Under the pieces are notes generated by a model. The model ran no database searches. It saw only the letters and a list, made by a program, of their open reading frames with translations, and was not told where the DNA came from. DNA of 47,707 bases, from contig DBBN01000065.1 in the NCBI GenBank assembly GCA_002292215.1, positions 1 to 47,707 of the forward strand, written 5' to 3'. This stretch comes from Glaciecola sp. UBA983 (GTDB lineage Bacteria > Pseudomonadota > Gammaproteobacteria > Enterobacterales > Alteromonadaceae). The position numbers and the translations under genes are program-made. This document shows positions 27,122 through 41,081 of this stretch, one piece after another (within the stretch, counting starts at the first letter, position 1; each line of letters starts with the position of its first letter).

Positions 27122-27216
27122 CAAAAATATTAATTATTTTCAAATCCACGTCTAAATGTGATTATTACTATAATTTATTAAAGTACGTTTGGCAGCTGTG
27201 CTTTTGATCAGTTTTG

Positions 27217-27705
27217 CTAGATTAATTGCAATATTTTTTCAATAGCAAATTCAATAGCTTGTTTGCGCACCGCTTCACGGTCACCCGCAAAACACTGCTT
27301 TGACGCATATATCTCACCAGCTAAAGCAAAACCAAACCAGACCGTACCCACGGGTTTTTCTGGACTGCCGCCATCGGGTCCGGCAACGCCACTTATACTG
27401 ATCCCTATATCAGCATGGAAGTGCTCGACAACCCCTTGAGCCATGGCAATGACTGTTTGCTCTGATACCGCGCCGAATTGTTGTAATGTACTTTCCGGCA
27501 CACTTACCATTTGAGTTTTAGCTTCATTGGCGTACGTCACAACGCTACATTTAAACCATGTTGAACTTCCTGGAAGTGCAGTAAACGCATACGCCAACCC
27601 TCCTCCCGTGCAGGATTCTGCACAAGAAATAGTCAACCCTCGCTGAATCAACACCTCAGCTAAGCGATGCAGGGCAATTTGTGTATTTTCTTTTAGATAG
27701 CTCAT
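27217..27705 (-). CDS. pncC: Nicotinamide-nucleotide amidohydrolase PncC (CinA C-terminal domain)
   Basis: Deamidates NMN to nicotinate mononucleotide for NAD recycling. At 162 residues it is the stand-alone CinA C-terminal domain, without the N-terminal pyrophosphatase domain. Family signatures are [22 protein letters not shown] near residue 27 (split here by position only) and [21 protein letters not shown] in the second half. I start at ATG 27705 rather than the TTG codon just upstream. No strong ribosome site is visible. It lies upstream of recA on the same strand, as in many Gammaproteobacteria, but recA has its own promoter between them. It is divergent from mutS, with only about 50 bases between starts. 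Confidence 0.93.
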   Translation of the reverse strand: MSYLKENTQIALHRLAEVLIQRGLTISCAESCTGGGLAYAFTALPGSSTWFKCSVVTYANEAKTQMVSVPESTLQQFGAVSEQTVIAMAQGVVEHFHADIGISISGVAGPDGGSPEKPVGTVWFGFALAGEIYASKQCFAGDREAVRKQAIEFAIEKILQLI

Positions 27706-27758
27706 CAAAATATTGGTATGCTTATAGTATTGATTATTTAGTTAAGTATAAAAATAAA

Positions 27759-30389
27759 TTGAGCCAAGCACAAACGCAACACACACCAATGATGCAACAA
27801 TATTTAGGCATCAAAGCTAATCATCCTAATGAACTCCTGTTTTATCGCATGGGTGATTTTTATGAGTTATTTTTTGATGATGCAAAACGTGCCGCACAAT
27901 TAATCGATATAACCTTAACGGCGCGAGGTAAAGCTGGCGGTGAACCTATTCCGATGGCTGGTGTGCCTTTTCATGCTGTCGAAGGCTATTTGGCCAAATT
28001 AGTTCAGATGGGTGTATCTGTCGCTATCTGCGAACAAGTTGGTGATCCAGCCACGAGTAAAGGTCCAGTTGCACGAGAAGTCAAACAAGTGCTCACGCCT
28101 GGCACAGTAACAGATGAAGCACTCCTTAAAGATAATCAAGATACGTTAATAGTTGCCATTACTTGCGCTCAGTCAACGCAATCTAAACACACAAAAAACA
28201 ATGCACAACTCCAATATGGGTTAGCTGCTCTTGCCTTGAGCACGGGGCAATTTGTCATTACACAGCCTGCTAATGAGCAAGCATTGCTCGCGGATTTACA
28301 GCGCTTTAATCCTGCTGAACTATTATATGATGAAAGCCTAATCGCGCCCCAAGTGCTAGCCAATTATCCAAAAAGCACCCGTCGTGCACAATGGGAATTT
28401 GATGTTGATACAGCCATTAACCATCTTAACATGCAGTTTGGCACACAAGAATTAACCGGTTTTGGCGTGACTAATGCCCCTATCGCTCTCGGTGCAGCAG
28501 GTTGTTTACTGCAATACGTCAAAGATACCCAAAAACGTGCGCTGCCACATATTAAAAGTATCAGCTTGCAAGCCCATAGCGATACGGTACAAATGGATTT
28601 TGCTACACGCAAAAACCTCGAGCTGACCCATAATTTATCTGGTGGTATCGACAATACCGTCTTTGCAGTGCTTAATGATACCCAAACCCCTATGGGTGCT
28701 CGGCTGCTACAACAATGGATCCATCGACCTATCACACAACACGCATTATTAGAGCAACGCTATAATGTGATTGATAGTTTAGTCGCAGAAGATAGCACTG
28801 CTCCAGCACAAATTTTGAAAAAAATTGGCGATTTACAACGCGTATTAGCCCGCTTAGCCTTACGTTCAGCCCGTCCTCGCGATTTTGCACGGATCCGTGA
28901 TGCCCTAGGTTTATTACCTGAATTACAAACCTGTCTAGCGGTGCATACCGATCCAAAAATATTAGCACTGGCCCATACCATTAGTACTTATCCGGAAATG
29001 GCGGAACTCTTGCATAGTGCTATTATCGATAACCCACCTGTGGTATTGCGCGATGGTGGCGTCATTGCCCCTGGTTATGACGTAGAGTTAGATGAGTTAC
29101 GTGCTTTATCGCAAGGCGCGACTGATTATTTAACCGTATTAGAAGAACGTGAAAAAGAAGCCACGGGGCTCAATACATTAAAGGTCGGCTATAATCGTGT
29201 ACATGGCTTTTTTATTGAAGTATCCAAAGGCCAAGCGCATCTAGTACCAGGTCATTACATTCGCCGCCAAACATTAAAAAATAACGAACGATATATTATT
29301 GAAGAGCTTAAAGCACACGAAGAAAAAGTGCTTAACTCGCAAAGCCAAGCACTGAGCTTAGAAAAGCAATTATATGAAGCATTGTTTGAGCAGTTACTCC
29401 CTCATTTAAACGAACTAACCATGACTGCTAATGCACTAGCAGAACTCGATGTATTAGTATGTTTTGCCAGCCAGTCCATCGCGCTAAATTTATCTAGACC
29501 TATCTTAACGCCACTACCTGGTATTCGCTATCAAGCTGGACGTCACATTGTCGTTGAGCATGTATCACAACAACCTTTTATTGCTAATCCATTAGAGCTT
29601 GATGAACAGCATAAAATGCTAATGATCACGGGTCCCAATATGGGCGGTAAATCAACTTATATGCGCCAAACTGCACTCATTGTATTACTTGGCTATATCG
29701 GTTGTTTTGTGCCCGCACAGGCGTGTCACCTAGGTCCAATTGATCGTATTTTTACGCGTATTGGGGCGTCGGATGATCTTGCATCAGGCCGCTCAACATT
29801 TATGGTTGAGATGACCGAAACGGCGAATATTTTACATAATGCGACGGCCAACAGTTTAGTTTTAATGGACGAGATTGGCCGCGGCACCAGTACCTATGAC
29901 GGTTTATCTTTAGCATGGGCTTGTGCCGAATACATTAGCCACACAATCAAAGCGTATACTCTGTTTGCAACACACTATTTTGAGTTAACCCAATTAGCTG
30001 AAGATACCGATTCCATGACTAACGTACATCTCAATGCGATTGAGCATAACGATACCATCAAGTTTATGCATAATGTACAACAAGGTGCAGCAAGTAAAAG
30101 CTATGGCTTACAAGTCGCGCAACTAGCTGGCGTTCCTGACCATGTGATCCAAGTTGCAAAACAAAAGTTGCTAGCATTAGAAAGTGCGCCAATCGCTAAT
30201 ACTAGCGTTAATGAGGTTGCTGCAGACACATCCAGAAAGATAAAGCCCGTCGCAGAGACTATGCCGGTGCAGTTATCACTGGATAACTCGCAACAAGCGT
30301 TATTGGATACATTGGATCAAATATCTGCGGATGAGTTATCTCCTAAGCAAGCACTTGATCTCATTTATGTCCTCAAATCAATGCGATAA
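27759..30389 (+). CDS. mutS: DNA mismatch repair protein MutS
   Basis: Recognises mismatches and small loops and recruits MutL. Visible parts: mismatch wedge GDFYELF (Phe34 and Glu36 in this numbering), Walker A GPNMGGKS (about residues 625-632), Walker B with [12 protein letters not shown] and the helix-turn-helix region after [12 protein letters not shown]-terminal QLSLD resembles the beta-clamp-binding peptide, and a helical tetramerisation tail follows. The start is uncertain: no ATG lies between the frame opening and MMQQYL. TTG at 27759 gives the normal N-terminal length before HTPMMQQYL and is my choice; ATG 27789 is the alternative. The longer GTG at 27681 lies inside pncC. 876 residues from the TTG. 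Confidence 0.95.
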   Translation: MSQAQTQHTPMMQQYLGIKANHPNELLFYRMGDFYELFFDDAKRAAQLIDITLTARGKAGGEPIPMAGVPFHAVEGYLAKLVQMGVSVAICEQVGDPATSKGPVAREVKQVLTPGTVTDEALLKDNQDTLIVAITCAQSTQSKHTKNNAQLQYGLAALALSTGQFVITQPANEQALLADLQRFNPAELLYDESLIAPQVLANYPKSTRRAQWEFDVDTAINHLNMQFGTQELTGFGVTNAPIALGAAGCLLQYVKDTQKRALPHIKSISLQAHSDTVQMDFATRKNLELTHNLSGGIDNTVFAVLNDTQTPMGARLLQQWIHRPITQHALLEQRYNVIDSLVAEDSTAPAQILKKIGDLQRVLARLALRSARPRDFARIRDALGLLPELQTCLAVHTDPKILALAHTISTYPEMAELLHSAIIDNPPVVLRDGGVIAPGYDVELDELRALSQGATDYLTVLEEREKEATGLNTLKVGYNRVHGFFIEVSKGQAHLVPGHYIRRQTLKNNERYIIEELKAHEEKVLNSQSQALSLEKQLYEALFEQLLPHLNELTMTANALAELDVLVCFASQSIALNLSRPILTPLPGIRYQAGRHIVVEHVSQQPFIANPLELDEQHKMLMITGPNMGGKSTYMRQTALIVLLGYIGCFVPAQACHLGPIDRIFTRIGASDDLASGRSTFMVEMTETANILHNATANSLVLMDEIGRGTSTYDGLSLAWACAEYISHTIKAYTLFATHYFELTQLAEDTDSMTNVHLNAIEHNDTIKFMHNVQQGAASKSYGLQVAQLAGVPDHVIQVAKQKLLALESAPIANTSVNEVAADTSRKIKPVAETMPVQLSLDNSQQALLDTLDQISADELSPKQALDLIYVLKSMR

Positions 30390-30412
30390 TTACGTAAATA
30401 TATAACTACGGA

Positions 30413-30441
30413 TTGAGATCAAAAATAAAATTGCGTATAAT
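30413..30441 (+). promoter_or_regulatory. Sigma70 promoter of pyrG-eno
   Basis: TTGAGA (30413-30418), a 17-base spacer and a perfect TATAAT (30436-30441), 120 bases before the pyrG start and just past the mutS stop codon. The discriminator after the -10 is GC-containing (GTCGC). Confidence 0.8.
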
Positions 30442-30557
30442 GTCGCTCCATCCATAACGAGTGAATGTCTGCTTATTTATCATGTAATATCCATGATGAA
30501 AAACTGTCATTGATTCAGCAAAATACCCGTATCCATTACATTTACGCCTTTAGGTAA

Positions 30558-33502
<2,945 letters not shown>

Positions 33503-33528
33503 GCCTTAATTAACACTGCCAACCTAAC

Positions 33529-33587
33529 AGCCAGTTGATTTGGTCAATGTGCTATGTAGCATTGATTCAACAACTGGCTTTTTTTTA
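33529..33587 (+). terminator. Intrinsic terminator after eno
   Basis: AGCCAGTTG (33529-33537) pairs with CAACTGGCT (33571-33579), with an inner TCAATG/CATTGA pairing, followed by eight T. Confidence 0.88.
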
Positions 33588-33677
33588 TCTTTTTTACGTA
33601 GTTTTTCCGAGTTTTGATGATTTATGCCCTGAAAATCAGTAATATATGGTTTTCTATCGGATACGGTTTAAATTTTC

Positions 33678-34322
33678 ATGGTTGAGCAAAGCGATATCTT
33701 TTTTCAAGATCCCAATTCAGTGGCTTATGCTGAGTTGTGTAACGCTTTATACCAACGAGAATGTGAGTTTTTAGCTGAACATGGTCCCACCCAAGCCAGT
33801 TTACTCAAACGTAAACTCAAGCATTTACATACCCATGTAACACAGTGTGCAGAACGGCTACTCGATAATACGTCACCACTGAAGGTAGATAAGCACAATG
33901 CTAGCTATCAGGCAAAGCAGTCTCCTAAATGCCCTAGTAGTAAACAAACTAATGAGACCATCCAATCGTATTTTAATACGCATCACCATGTAGGCTCGAT
34001 TTTGGTGGTCGCAGTGAATCACTTAGGCATGACGCATTTAGAAATTGATTCACTCGACAAAGTGAATAATGAACACGCCTTGATCCACGTAAATAAATTT
34101 GGCTGGTTTAATTATGCTGGGCAACCAGTCAACGCAGACGGTTCATGTGTAGAGCAAACTAATGCGTTACAAACCCTTACCCTCCTCAAACCGACAAAAT
34201 CAGTGTTAATCAGTGCATGTTGCGGTCACCGCTGGTCGCATATCGGCAAAATCTCACCAAGAGTCCTCACCATGCGTGAATTACGTTTGTCATTCAGCAT
34301 TAAGTGGAAAGGACTACGATAA
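33678..34322 (+). CDS. Hypothetical protein
   Basis: A 214-residue protein I do not recognise. The N-terminal 75 residues look helical and charged (VAYAELCNALYQRECEFLAE, SLLKRKLKHLHTHVTQCAE). A polar, lysine- and serine-rich linker (about residues 78-98) follows. The C-terminal half looks mixed alpha/beta (HVGSILVVAVNHLGMTHLEI, then HALIHVNKFGWFNYAG) and ends in a basic tail. There is no signal peptide or membrane helix. The ATG at 33678 has no clear ribosome site, and the next downstream starts are not better. It stands alone between the eno terminator and the leu leader region. The continuous open frame and ordinary codon choice support a real gene. Confidence 0.6.
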   Translation: MVEQSDIFFQDPNSVAYAELCNALYQRECEFLAEHGPTQASLLKRKLKHLHTHVTQCAERLLDNTSPLKVDKHNASYQAKQSPKCPSSKQTNETIQSYFNTHHHVGSILVVAVNHLGMTHLEIDSLDKVNNEHALIHVNKFGWFNYAGQPVNADGSCVEQTNALQTLTLLKPTKSVLISACCGHRWSHIGKISPRVLTMRELRLSFSIKWKGLR

Positions 34323-34483
34323 ACCATTATTTGGAATGCATATCCTAATATGAATAAAAAATAAGGATGCAATACGCGATTACAACCTATTAACAAACCT
34401 TTTTTAGTATATAATCACTCATTATCACCATTATAGTCCAACTTTAACTTGACCATCTGGACACATAATCGTACAGTAGCGCT

Positions 34484-34552
34484 ATGAAAATAAAAATTCA
34501 CACATATTTGTCAACATTACTCCTGTTACTGGTAGCCAGACTGCACGGGTAG
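34484..34552 (+). CDS. leuL: leu operon leader peptide
   Basis: A 22-codon frame MKIKIHTYLSTLLLLLVARL-H-G in which seven codons are Leu, five of them consecutive (TTA CTC CTG TTA CTG, 34517-34531). It lies about 75 bases before leuA and directly upstream of a terminator that can be rearranged by ribosome stalling, the classic attenuation layout for leuABCD. A TATAAT at 34410-34415 may be the promoter -10, but no good -35 lies at the right distance. No strong ribosome site precedes the ATG. Too short for routine gene finders. Confidence 0.85.
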   Translation: MKIKIHTYLSTLLLLLVARLHG

Positions 34553-34599
34553 GTTGTATTTTAATAATAATCAAACCCGTGTAACCCACGGGTTTTTTT
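34522..34599 (+). promoter_or_regulatory. Leucine attenuator: alternative RNA hairpins
   Basis: Four segments can be read. Segment 1 CCTGT (34522-34526, inside the Leu codon run) can pair with ACGGG of segment 2 (34545-34549), with a small CTGG/CCAG helix inside. Segment 2 CACGGGT (34544-34550) can instead pair with segment 3 ACCCGTG (34575-34581) as antiterminator. Segment 3 can pair with segment 4 CACGGGT (34587-34593) as terminator. A ribosome stalled on Leu codons would cover segment 1, free segment 2 and prevent termination. Confidence 0.8.
34573..34599 (+). terminator. Attenuator terminator upstream of leuA
   Basis: AAACCCGTG (34573-34581) pairs perfectly with CACGGGTTT (34587-34595) around a 5-base loop, followed by T to 34599. 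It lies between the leader peptide and leuA, 30 bases before the leuA start. Confidence 0.9.
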
Positions 34600-34629
34600 A
34601 TTTATAGCGTAAACAAAGAGGAGCAGCAC

Positions 34630-36183
34630 ATGACGAACCATGTGAAAATTTTCGATACGACTTTAAGGGATGGCGAACAGGCATTACCTGCCAGTTTAAC
34701 CGTAAAAGAGAAACTACAAATAGCACTCGCGTTAGAGAAACTCGGTGTAGATATTATCGAAGCTGGTTTCCCTGTTTCTTCTCCTGGTGACTTTACTTCC
34801 GTTCAAACCATTGCCCGAGAAGTAAAAAATGCGACTGTTTGCGGTTTATCGCGTGCGCTTGAAAAAGATATCGATGCGTGCGGCCAAGCATTAGGGGTAG
34901 CTGAACAATTTCGTATTCATACCTTTATCGCCACGTCTGATATTCATGTCTCCACCAAATTACGTAAATCTCAAGATGACATCGTAGAAATGGCGGTCGC
35001 GGCAGTCAAGCATGCACGCAAATACACGGATGATGTAGAATTTTCTTGTGAAGATGCCGGTCGCACACATATTGATTATTTGTGCCGAATGGTCGAGTCA
35101 GCAATTAAGGCGGGAGCAACGACAGTCAATATTCCAGATACAGTCGGTTACACTACGCCTACTGAGTTTGGTAGCATCATTCAACAGTTGTTTAACCGCG
35201 TACCTAATATTGATCAAGCGGTAATCTCTGTGCATTGTCACAATGATTTAGGACTGGCGGTCGCTAACTCGTTAGCGGCAATAGAACAAGGCGCACGCCA
35301 AGTTGAATGTACTATTAACGGAATTGGTGAACGTGCAGGTAATTGTTCATTAGAAGAAATCGCGATGATCTTACAGACCCGCAACGAACGCTATGGTCTG
35401 CACACTAATATTCGCAGCCAGGAGATTTCTCGTACATCCAAGCTCGTCAGTCAATTATGTAATATGCCAGTGCAAGCCAACAAGGCGATTGTCGGTGCCA
35501 ATGCGTTTGCCCATTCATCCGGTATACACCAAGATGGCGTATTAAAAGGCCAAAATACCTACGAGATCATGACACCAGAATCGGTTGGTCTTAACAAAAA
35601 CCAACTCAATTTAACGTCACGTTCAGGCCGGCATGTCATCAAGCATCGCTTAGGTGAGCTCGGTTACAGTGAAAGTGATTATGATTTAGACGAAGTGTAT
35701 GCGTCATTTGTTCGCCTAGCGGATAAAAAAGGACAAGTATTTGATTATGATTTGGAAGCGTTATTGTTTTTTAACCAACAAAAACATGAACATGCCCACT
35801 ATTCATTAGAGTATTTACAAGCTAGCTCTGGCAAAGAAGTCATTCCTAGTGCTACCGTCTCATTGAATATCGGTACAGAAACCGTTACACATAGCGCAAT
35901 CGGCAACGGTCCGGTTGATGCTGCCTACAATGCAATTATGCAAATTATCAATCAAGATGAAATCAAGATTGTGGATTTTAAATTGGATTCAAAAGGCGAA
36001 GGCGCGAATGCTTTGGCACAAGTCAGCATAGTCGCAAAATATAAAGACCGTCGTTTTCATGGGATTGGCCTCGCTACTGACATTGTCGAATCAGGCGTAA
36101 AGGCACTCATTTTCGTTTTAAATAATATGCACCTTGCTGATCAAATTGATGAGCAAAAGCAACACATATCCACAGGAGTATAA
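34630..36183 (+). CDS. leuA: 2-isopropylmalate synthase
   Basis: First committed enzyme of leucine synthesis: condenses acetyl-CoA with 2-ketoisovalerate. The 517 residues (E. coli 523) show the DRE-TIM lyase core with [16 protein letters not shown] near residue 8, the metal-binding [13 protein letters not shown] near residue 202, and [13 protein letters not shown]. The C-terminal regulatory domain that binds leucine follows the linker from about residue 390. GAGGAG lies 7 bases before the ATG. Expression is predicted to be controlled by the attenuator just upstream. The leuB start directly abuts the stop codon. Confidence 0.97.
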   Translation: MTNHVKIFDTTLRDGEQALPASLTVKEKLQIALALEKLGVDIIEAGFPVSSPGDFTSVQTIAREVKNATVCGLSRALEKDIDACGQALGVAEQFRIHTFIATSDIHVSTKLRKSQDDIVEMAVAAVKHARKYTDDVEFSCEDAGRTHIDYLCRMVESAIKAGATTVNIPDTVGYTTPTEFGSIIQQLFNRVPNIDQAVISVHCHNDLGLAVANSLAAIEQGARQVECTINGIGERAGNCSLEEIAMILQTRNERYGLHTNIRSQEISRTSKLVSQLCNMPVQANKAIVGANAFAHSSGIHQDGVLKGQNTYEIMTPESVGLNKNQLNLTSRSGRHVIKHRLGELGYSESDYDLDEVYASFVRLADKKGQVFDYDLEALLFFNQQKHEHAHYSLEYLQASSGKEVIPSATVSLNIGTETVTHSAIGNGPVDAAYNAIMQIINQDEIKIVDFKLDSKGEGANALAQVSIVAKYKDRRFHGIGLATDIVESGVKALIFVLNNMHLADQIDEQKQHISTGV

Positions 36184-37278
<1,095 letters not shown>

Positions 37279-37289
37279 GGACACACCTC

Positions 37290-38693
37290 ATGGCTAAAAC
37301 ACTTTATGACAAAATTTGGGATGCGCATATTGTTTCGCAAGTTGGCGCAGACACCTTATTATATATTGACCGTCATCTGATCCACGAAGTCACAACGCCA
37401 CAGGCGTTTGCCGGACTCAATGACAAAGGTCGCAAAGTTCGTTGCCCAGAAAAAACGGTAGCAACAATGGATCATTCTATCTCGACGCGTTCTTTGGCGC
37501 TTGATGCATGTGGTCCTGCGAATCAATTACAACTACAAACGTTATTACAAAACTGTGAAGATCACGGCATAACGCTCTACCCTGTTGGTCATCAAAAACA
37601 AGGAATTATTCATGTTATGGCGCCGGAACTAGGTGCGATACAACCTGGTCATACCGTTGTCTGTGGTGATTCACATACGGCAACGCATGGTGCGTTCGGT
37701 GCGTTAGCATTTGGTATTGGTACATCAGAAGTAGAACACGTGTTTGCGACACAAACGTTACGTCAATCTAAAGCCAAAAACTTAAAAGTCGAAGTGACGG
37801 GTAAGTTACCCATCGGTGTCACAGCCAAAGATATTATCTTAGCTATCATTGGTGAACTTGGCCATGCTGGTGCGACCGGTTATGTCATTGAATATTGTGG
37901 TGATACCATTGCGGCACTTTCAATGGAAGAGCGTATGACGATTTGTAATATGTCGATCGAAGGCGGAGCAAAAGCAGGCTTAGTCGCGCCAGATCAAACG
38001 ACCTATGACTACATCAAAGGCCGTGAAAAAGCACCACAAGGGGCGGATTGGGATGCCGCAGTCGCCTATTGGGATACATTGTTTACCGATACCGATGCGC
38101 ACTTTGATCGTACCGTTACGTTACAAGCCAAAGATATTAAACCGCAAGTGACATGGGGCACTAACCCTGGTCAGGTGATTGGCGTGGATGATTTAATCCC
38201 TGCTCCGACTGATTTCAGTGATCCGATCACGCGTGAATCAGCGATCAAAGCACTGAAATATATGGACTTGACGCCGGGTCAAAAACTGTCTGATCTTGAC
38301 GTATCCCATGTTTTTATTGGTTCGTGTACTAATTCACGCATCGAAGATCTACGTGCAGCAGCCAGTGTTGCTAAGCGTGGTCATGTTGCCAACCATGTTA
38401 CTGCGATTATTGTTCCAGGATCAGCCGCTGTTAAACTACAAGCAGAACAAGAAGGGTTAGATAAAGTCTTTTTGGATGCTGGCTTTGAATGGCGATTACC
38501 TGGTTGTTCTATGTGCTTAGGCATGAATGATGATTTACTCAAAGAAGGCGATCGTTGTGCATCAACATCGAACCGCAATTTTGAAGGTCGTCAAGGACGT
38601 GGTGCTCGCACCCACTTAGTCAGCCCAGCAATGGCCGCGGCTGCCGCTATCAACGGTAAATTTACCGATGTCCGTCAATTTGAGGAACAATAA
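37290..38693 (+). CDS. leuC: 3-isopropylmalate dehydratase large subunit
   Basis: Iron-sulfur isomerase subunit that, with LeuD, converts 2- to 3-isopropylmalate. The 467 residues match the family (E. coli 466). The three cluster cysteines are in [11 protein letters not shown] (about residue 348) and CSMCLGMN (about residues 408-411), and the substrate-handling segment [20 protein letters not shown] is near residue 130. It begins 11 bases after leuB and overlaps leuD by one base (TAATG). Confidence 0.97.
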   Translation: MAKTLYDKIWDAHIVSQVGADTLLYIDRHLIHEVTTPQAFAGLNDKGRKVRCPEKTVATMDHSISTRSLALDACGPANQLQLQTLLQNCEDHGITLYPVGHQKQGIIHVMAPELGAIQPGHTVVCGDSHTATHGAFGALAFGIGTSEVEHVFATQTLRQSKAKNLKVEVTGKLPIGVTAKDIILAIIGELGHAGATGYVIEYCGDTIAALSMEERMTICNMSIEGGAKAGLVAPDQTTYDYIKGREKAPQGADWDAAVAYWDTLFTDTDAHFDRTVTLQAKDIKPQVTWGTNPGQVIGVDDLIPAPTDFSDPITRESAIKALKYMDLTPGQKLSDLDVSHVFIGSCTNSRIEDLRAAASVAKRGHVANHVTAIIVPGSAAVKLQAEQEGLDKVFLDAGFEWRLPGCSMCLGMNDDLLKEGDRCASTSNRNFEGRQGRGARTHLVSPAMAAAAAINGKFTDVRQFEEQ

Positions 38694-39292
38694 TGCAACC
38701 AATTACCGTTCACACAGGCACGATGGTGCCACTAGATACCGCTAATATTGATACCGATCAGATCATTCCTAAGCAGTTTTTGACCGGCGTGACACGCCAA
38801 GGTTATGGCAAACACTTATTTCATGATTGGCGCTACCTTGATCAACATGAGCAAGTATTGAACCCTGAGTTTAATTTAAATAAGCCAGAATATGCCGGCG
38901 CGAGTGTCTTGATCACCCGTGAAAATTTTGGCTGCGGCTCTTCACGTGAGCATGCACCATGGGCCTTGATGGACTTTGGTATACAAGTGATTATTGCGAC
39001 CAGCTTTGCCGATATTTTTTATGGTAATGCGATCAACAACAGCATGTTACCGATCCGCTTAGCATCAAACGAGATGGATCAGTTATTTGTGGCGTTAGCG
39101 CAAGATAGCAATGCATCAGTGACGATTGATTTGAGCCTACAAAGTGTGGTTTGTGGCGAGCTTGAGTTTAGCTTTGACATTGCACCACATCACAAAAATA
39201 ACCTAATTAAAGGGTTAGATGCGATTGGTCAAACGTTAGAACATGCTGATGCTATCGCGACTTATGAGCAACAACTAGCAAGTTGGCAATAA
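38693..39292 (+). CDS. leuD: 3-isopropylmalate dehydratase small subunit
   Basis: Swivelling-domain partner of LeuC. The 199 residues match the family (E. coli 201). Conserved elements are [16 protein letters not shown] near residue 15, the serine-loop [16 protein letters not shown] near residue 78 and [16 protein letters not shown]. It is the last gene of leuABCD and converges with hemW; only an inverted repeat without a T-run lies between them. Confidence 0.97.
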   Translation: MQPITVHTGTMVPLDTANIDTDQIIPKQFLTGVTRQGYGKHLFHDWRYLDQHEQVLNPEFNLNKPEYAGASVLITRENFGCGSSREHAPWALMDFGIQVIIATSFADIFYGNAINNSMLPIRLASNEMDQLFVALAQDSNASVTIDLSLQSVVCGELEFSFDIAPHHKNNLIKGLDAIGQTLEHADAIATYEQQLASWQ

Positions 39293-39315
39293 TAGCTGAA
39301 ATACGAGCTTAATCT

Positions 39316-39343
39316 GAGCGGTTAGTTAATCGACTAACTGCTC
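39316..39343. terminator. Inverted repeat between convergent leuD and hemW, possible terminator
   Basis: GAGCGGTTAGT (39316-39326) pairs with ACTAACTGCTC (39333-39343) with one G-U pair and a 6-base loop, overlapping the last hemW codons. Neither strand shows a good T-run after it, so a role as intrinsic terminator is doubtful. Confidence 0.35.
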
Positions 39344-40474
39344 AAGTAACGTATTCAAATACCGTCGCCCAAGTGGAGTCACCTGCCAATGCTCATTGGC
39401 AATGCTTAATAATCCGTTATCTTGGGCTTTGTTCATCATTGTTGTGATTGAGCTAGGCAAACTTTCTCCGGTCTTAATTTGATACTCATCATGCGGACAC
39501 GCCTCAACTAAGCGTAAACGATTCATAAAAAACTCAAACGGATAATCATCCATCTCGACATACCACTGTTTGAGCTGATAATCGCGGCCAATTTGCATGT
39601 AGCCTTTAGGATGTTTTATTTTTTCCGTGCGCAAAATACCTTTGTCGGTGGTGATTTTACCATGTGCACCACAGCCTATTCCTAGATAATCACCAAAGCG
39701 CCAATAGTTTAAATTATGCTGACATTGCTGTCCGGCTTGCGCGTATCCAGAAATCTCATATTGTTCATAACCAGCTTCACGTAATAACACTTCGCCCTGC
39801 TCTTGGATTGCCCAAAGCGTATCATCATCAGGCAGTGTGGGTGGACGAGAATGAAACGACGTATTCGGCTCTATGGTCAGTTGATACCAAGACAAATGCT
39901 TCGGGTTCAGCGCAATCGCTTGAGTTAAGTCATTTAAGCCTTGTGTTAAGGACTGTTCAGGTAAACCGTGCATAACATCAACGTTAAAGCTATTTAACGC
40001 AACCTCATGTGCCTGAGCGATAGCATAGCGCGCTTGATCGGCATCATGGATCCTTCCTAAGGCAGCTAGCTGAGGCTCATTGAAACTTTGTACCCCAATC
40101 GAAATTCGATTCACACCACCGGCAACAAATCCTGCGAATTTTCCCGTTTCAACGGTGCCGGGGTTAGCTTCTAACGTCACTTCAGCATTATGTGCTAACG
40201 GTAAAATTTGACGCACGCCTTGTAATAAGCGCGCCAATGCGTCGCTAGATAATAAACTTGGTGTACCGCCACCGATAAAAATAGTGTGAATTTCACGGCC
40301 TTGCGCAAGGTGCGCATCGGCACGTAAATCATCTAATAAGTGTGCGACATATTCTTTTTCTGGGATGCCGCCTTTGAGAGTATGTGAATTAAAATCACAA
40401 TACGGGCATTTTTGAACGCACCAAGGAATGTGGATATATAACGATAAAGGGATCGCTTGGATGTTATCGACCAA
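39326..40474 (-). CDS. hemW: Radical SAM heme chaperone HemW
   Basis: Heme-binding radical SAM protein related to HemN; in E. coli it delivers heme to respiratory enzymes rather than oxidising coproporphyrinogen. The 382 residues show the cluster motif CVQKCPYC (Cys19, Cys23, Cys26) followed by Phe as in HemW, GGGTPSLL, and the HemW C-terminal domain from about residue 290. The start is TTG at 40474, inside the end of rdgB: GGAG lies 7 bases before it and no ATG is available upstream of LSLYIHIPW. Eleven-base overlap with rdgB. Last gene of a cca-srmB-rdgB-hemW run. Confidence 0.94.
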   Translation of the reverse strand: MVDNIQAIPLSLYIHIPWCVQKCPYCDFNSHTLKGGIPEKEYVAHLLDDLRADAHLAQGREIHTIFIGGGTPSLLSSDALARLLQGVRQILPLAHNAEVTLEANPGTVETGKFAGFVAGGVNRISIGVQSFNEPQLAALGRIHDADQARYAIAQAHEVALNSFNVDVMHGLPEQSLTQGLNDLTQAIALNPKHLSWYQLTIEPNTSFHSRPPTLPDDDTLWAIQEQGEVLLREAGYEQYEISGYAQAGQQCQHNLNYWRFGDYLGIGCGAHGKITTDKGILRTEKIKHPKGYMQIGRDYQLKQWYVEMDDYPFEFFMNRLRLVEACPHDEYQIKTGESLPSSITTMMNKAQDNGLLSIANEHWQVTPLGRRYLNTLLEQLVD

Positions 40475-41081
40475 GTAATGACTCCATCTCTTTGATCAAT
40501 AACGCCAATGCTTGAGCACGATGGCTGACAGTCGATTTTTCTGATTTTTCACATTCAGCGGCGTGTTTGTTTAAGGTCGGACAATAGAATACCGGATCAT
40601 AACCAAACCCCTGCTCTCCTGCACGCTGCGTTGCAATTTTTCCATGCCATTGACCTTGGCAAATAATAGGTGTTGGATCTGCATGATGACGCATAAACAC
40701 CAAAACACACATAAAATGCGCAGTTCGCTGAGGCGCAGCAACATCGCTTAACGCCGCCAACAAGGCGTCGATATTACCCGCATCCGTCGCATCGTCAGCA
40801 CCTGGAGTTGTTTCACTATATCGAGAAGAATAAATTCCTGGTGCACCGTCCAATGCATCCACGACTAAGCCTGAATCATCGGATAATGCAGGTAACCCTG
40901 TTACTTTGGCTGCATGGCGTGCTTTGATAATCGCGTTTTCAACAAAGGTCGTGCCCGTTTCTGGGACATCTTGTACGCCTAACTCACCTTGCGCCACAAT
41001 ACGGATATGATATTGCTCAAACAAATGGGCAAATTCATTGATTTTGCCCTGATTGCCACTGGCTAATACAATTTTATCCAT
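40464..41081 (-). CDS. rdgB: dITP/XTP pyrophosphatase RdgB
   Basis: Hydrolyses non-canonical purine nucleoside triphosphates (dITP, XTP) to keep them out of DNA and RNA. The 205 residues match the Ham1 family: LASGNQGKINEF near the N-terminus, TGTTFVENAIIKARHAA, the catalytic acidic region LSDDSGLVVDALDGAPGIYS, GYDPVF, and SHRAQAL near the C-terminus. It overlaps the end of srmB by 8 bases and the start of hemW by 11. rdgB next to hemW is a common gammaproteobacterial pairing. Confidence 0.96.
   Translation of the reverse strand: MDKIVLASGNQGKINEFAHLFEQYHIRIVAQGELGVQDVPETGTTFVENAIIKARHAAKVTGLPALSDDSGLVVDALDGAPGIYSSRYSETTPGADDATDAGNIDALLAALSDVAAPQRTAHFMCVLVFMRHHADPTPIICQGQWHGKIATQRAGEQGFGYDPVFYCPTLNKHAAECEKSEKSTVSHRAQALALLIKEMESLLGR

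Noticed and set aside
34323..34380. Imperfect GCATATCC/GGATGC inverted repeat after the unknown gene at 33678
   Set aside because: The pairing needs a bulge and has no T-run after it, so it is not a convincing terminator or operator.
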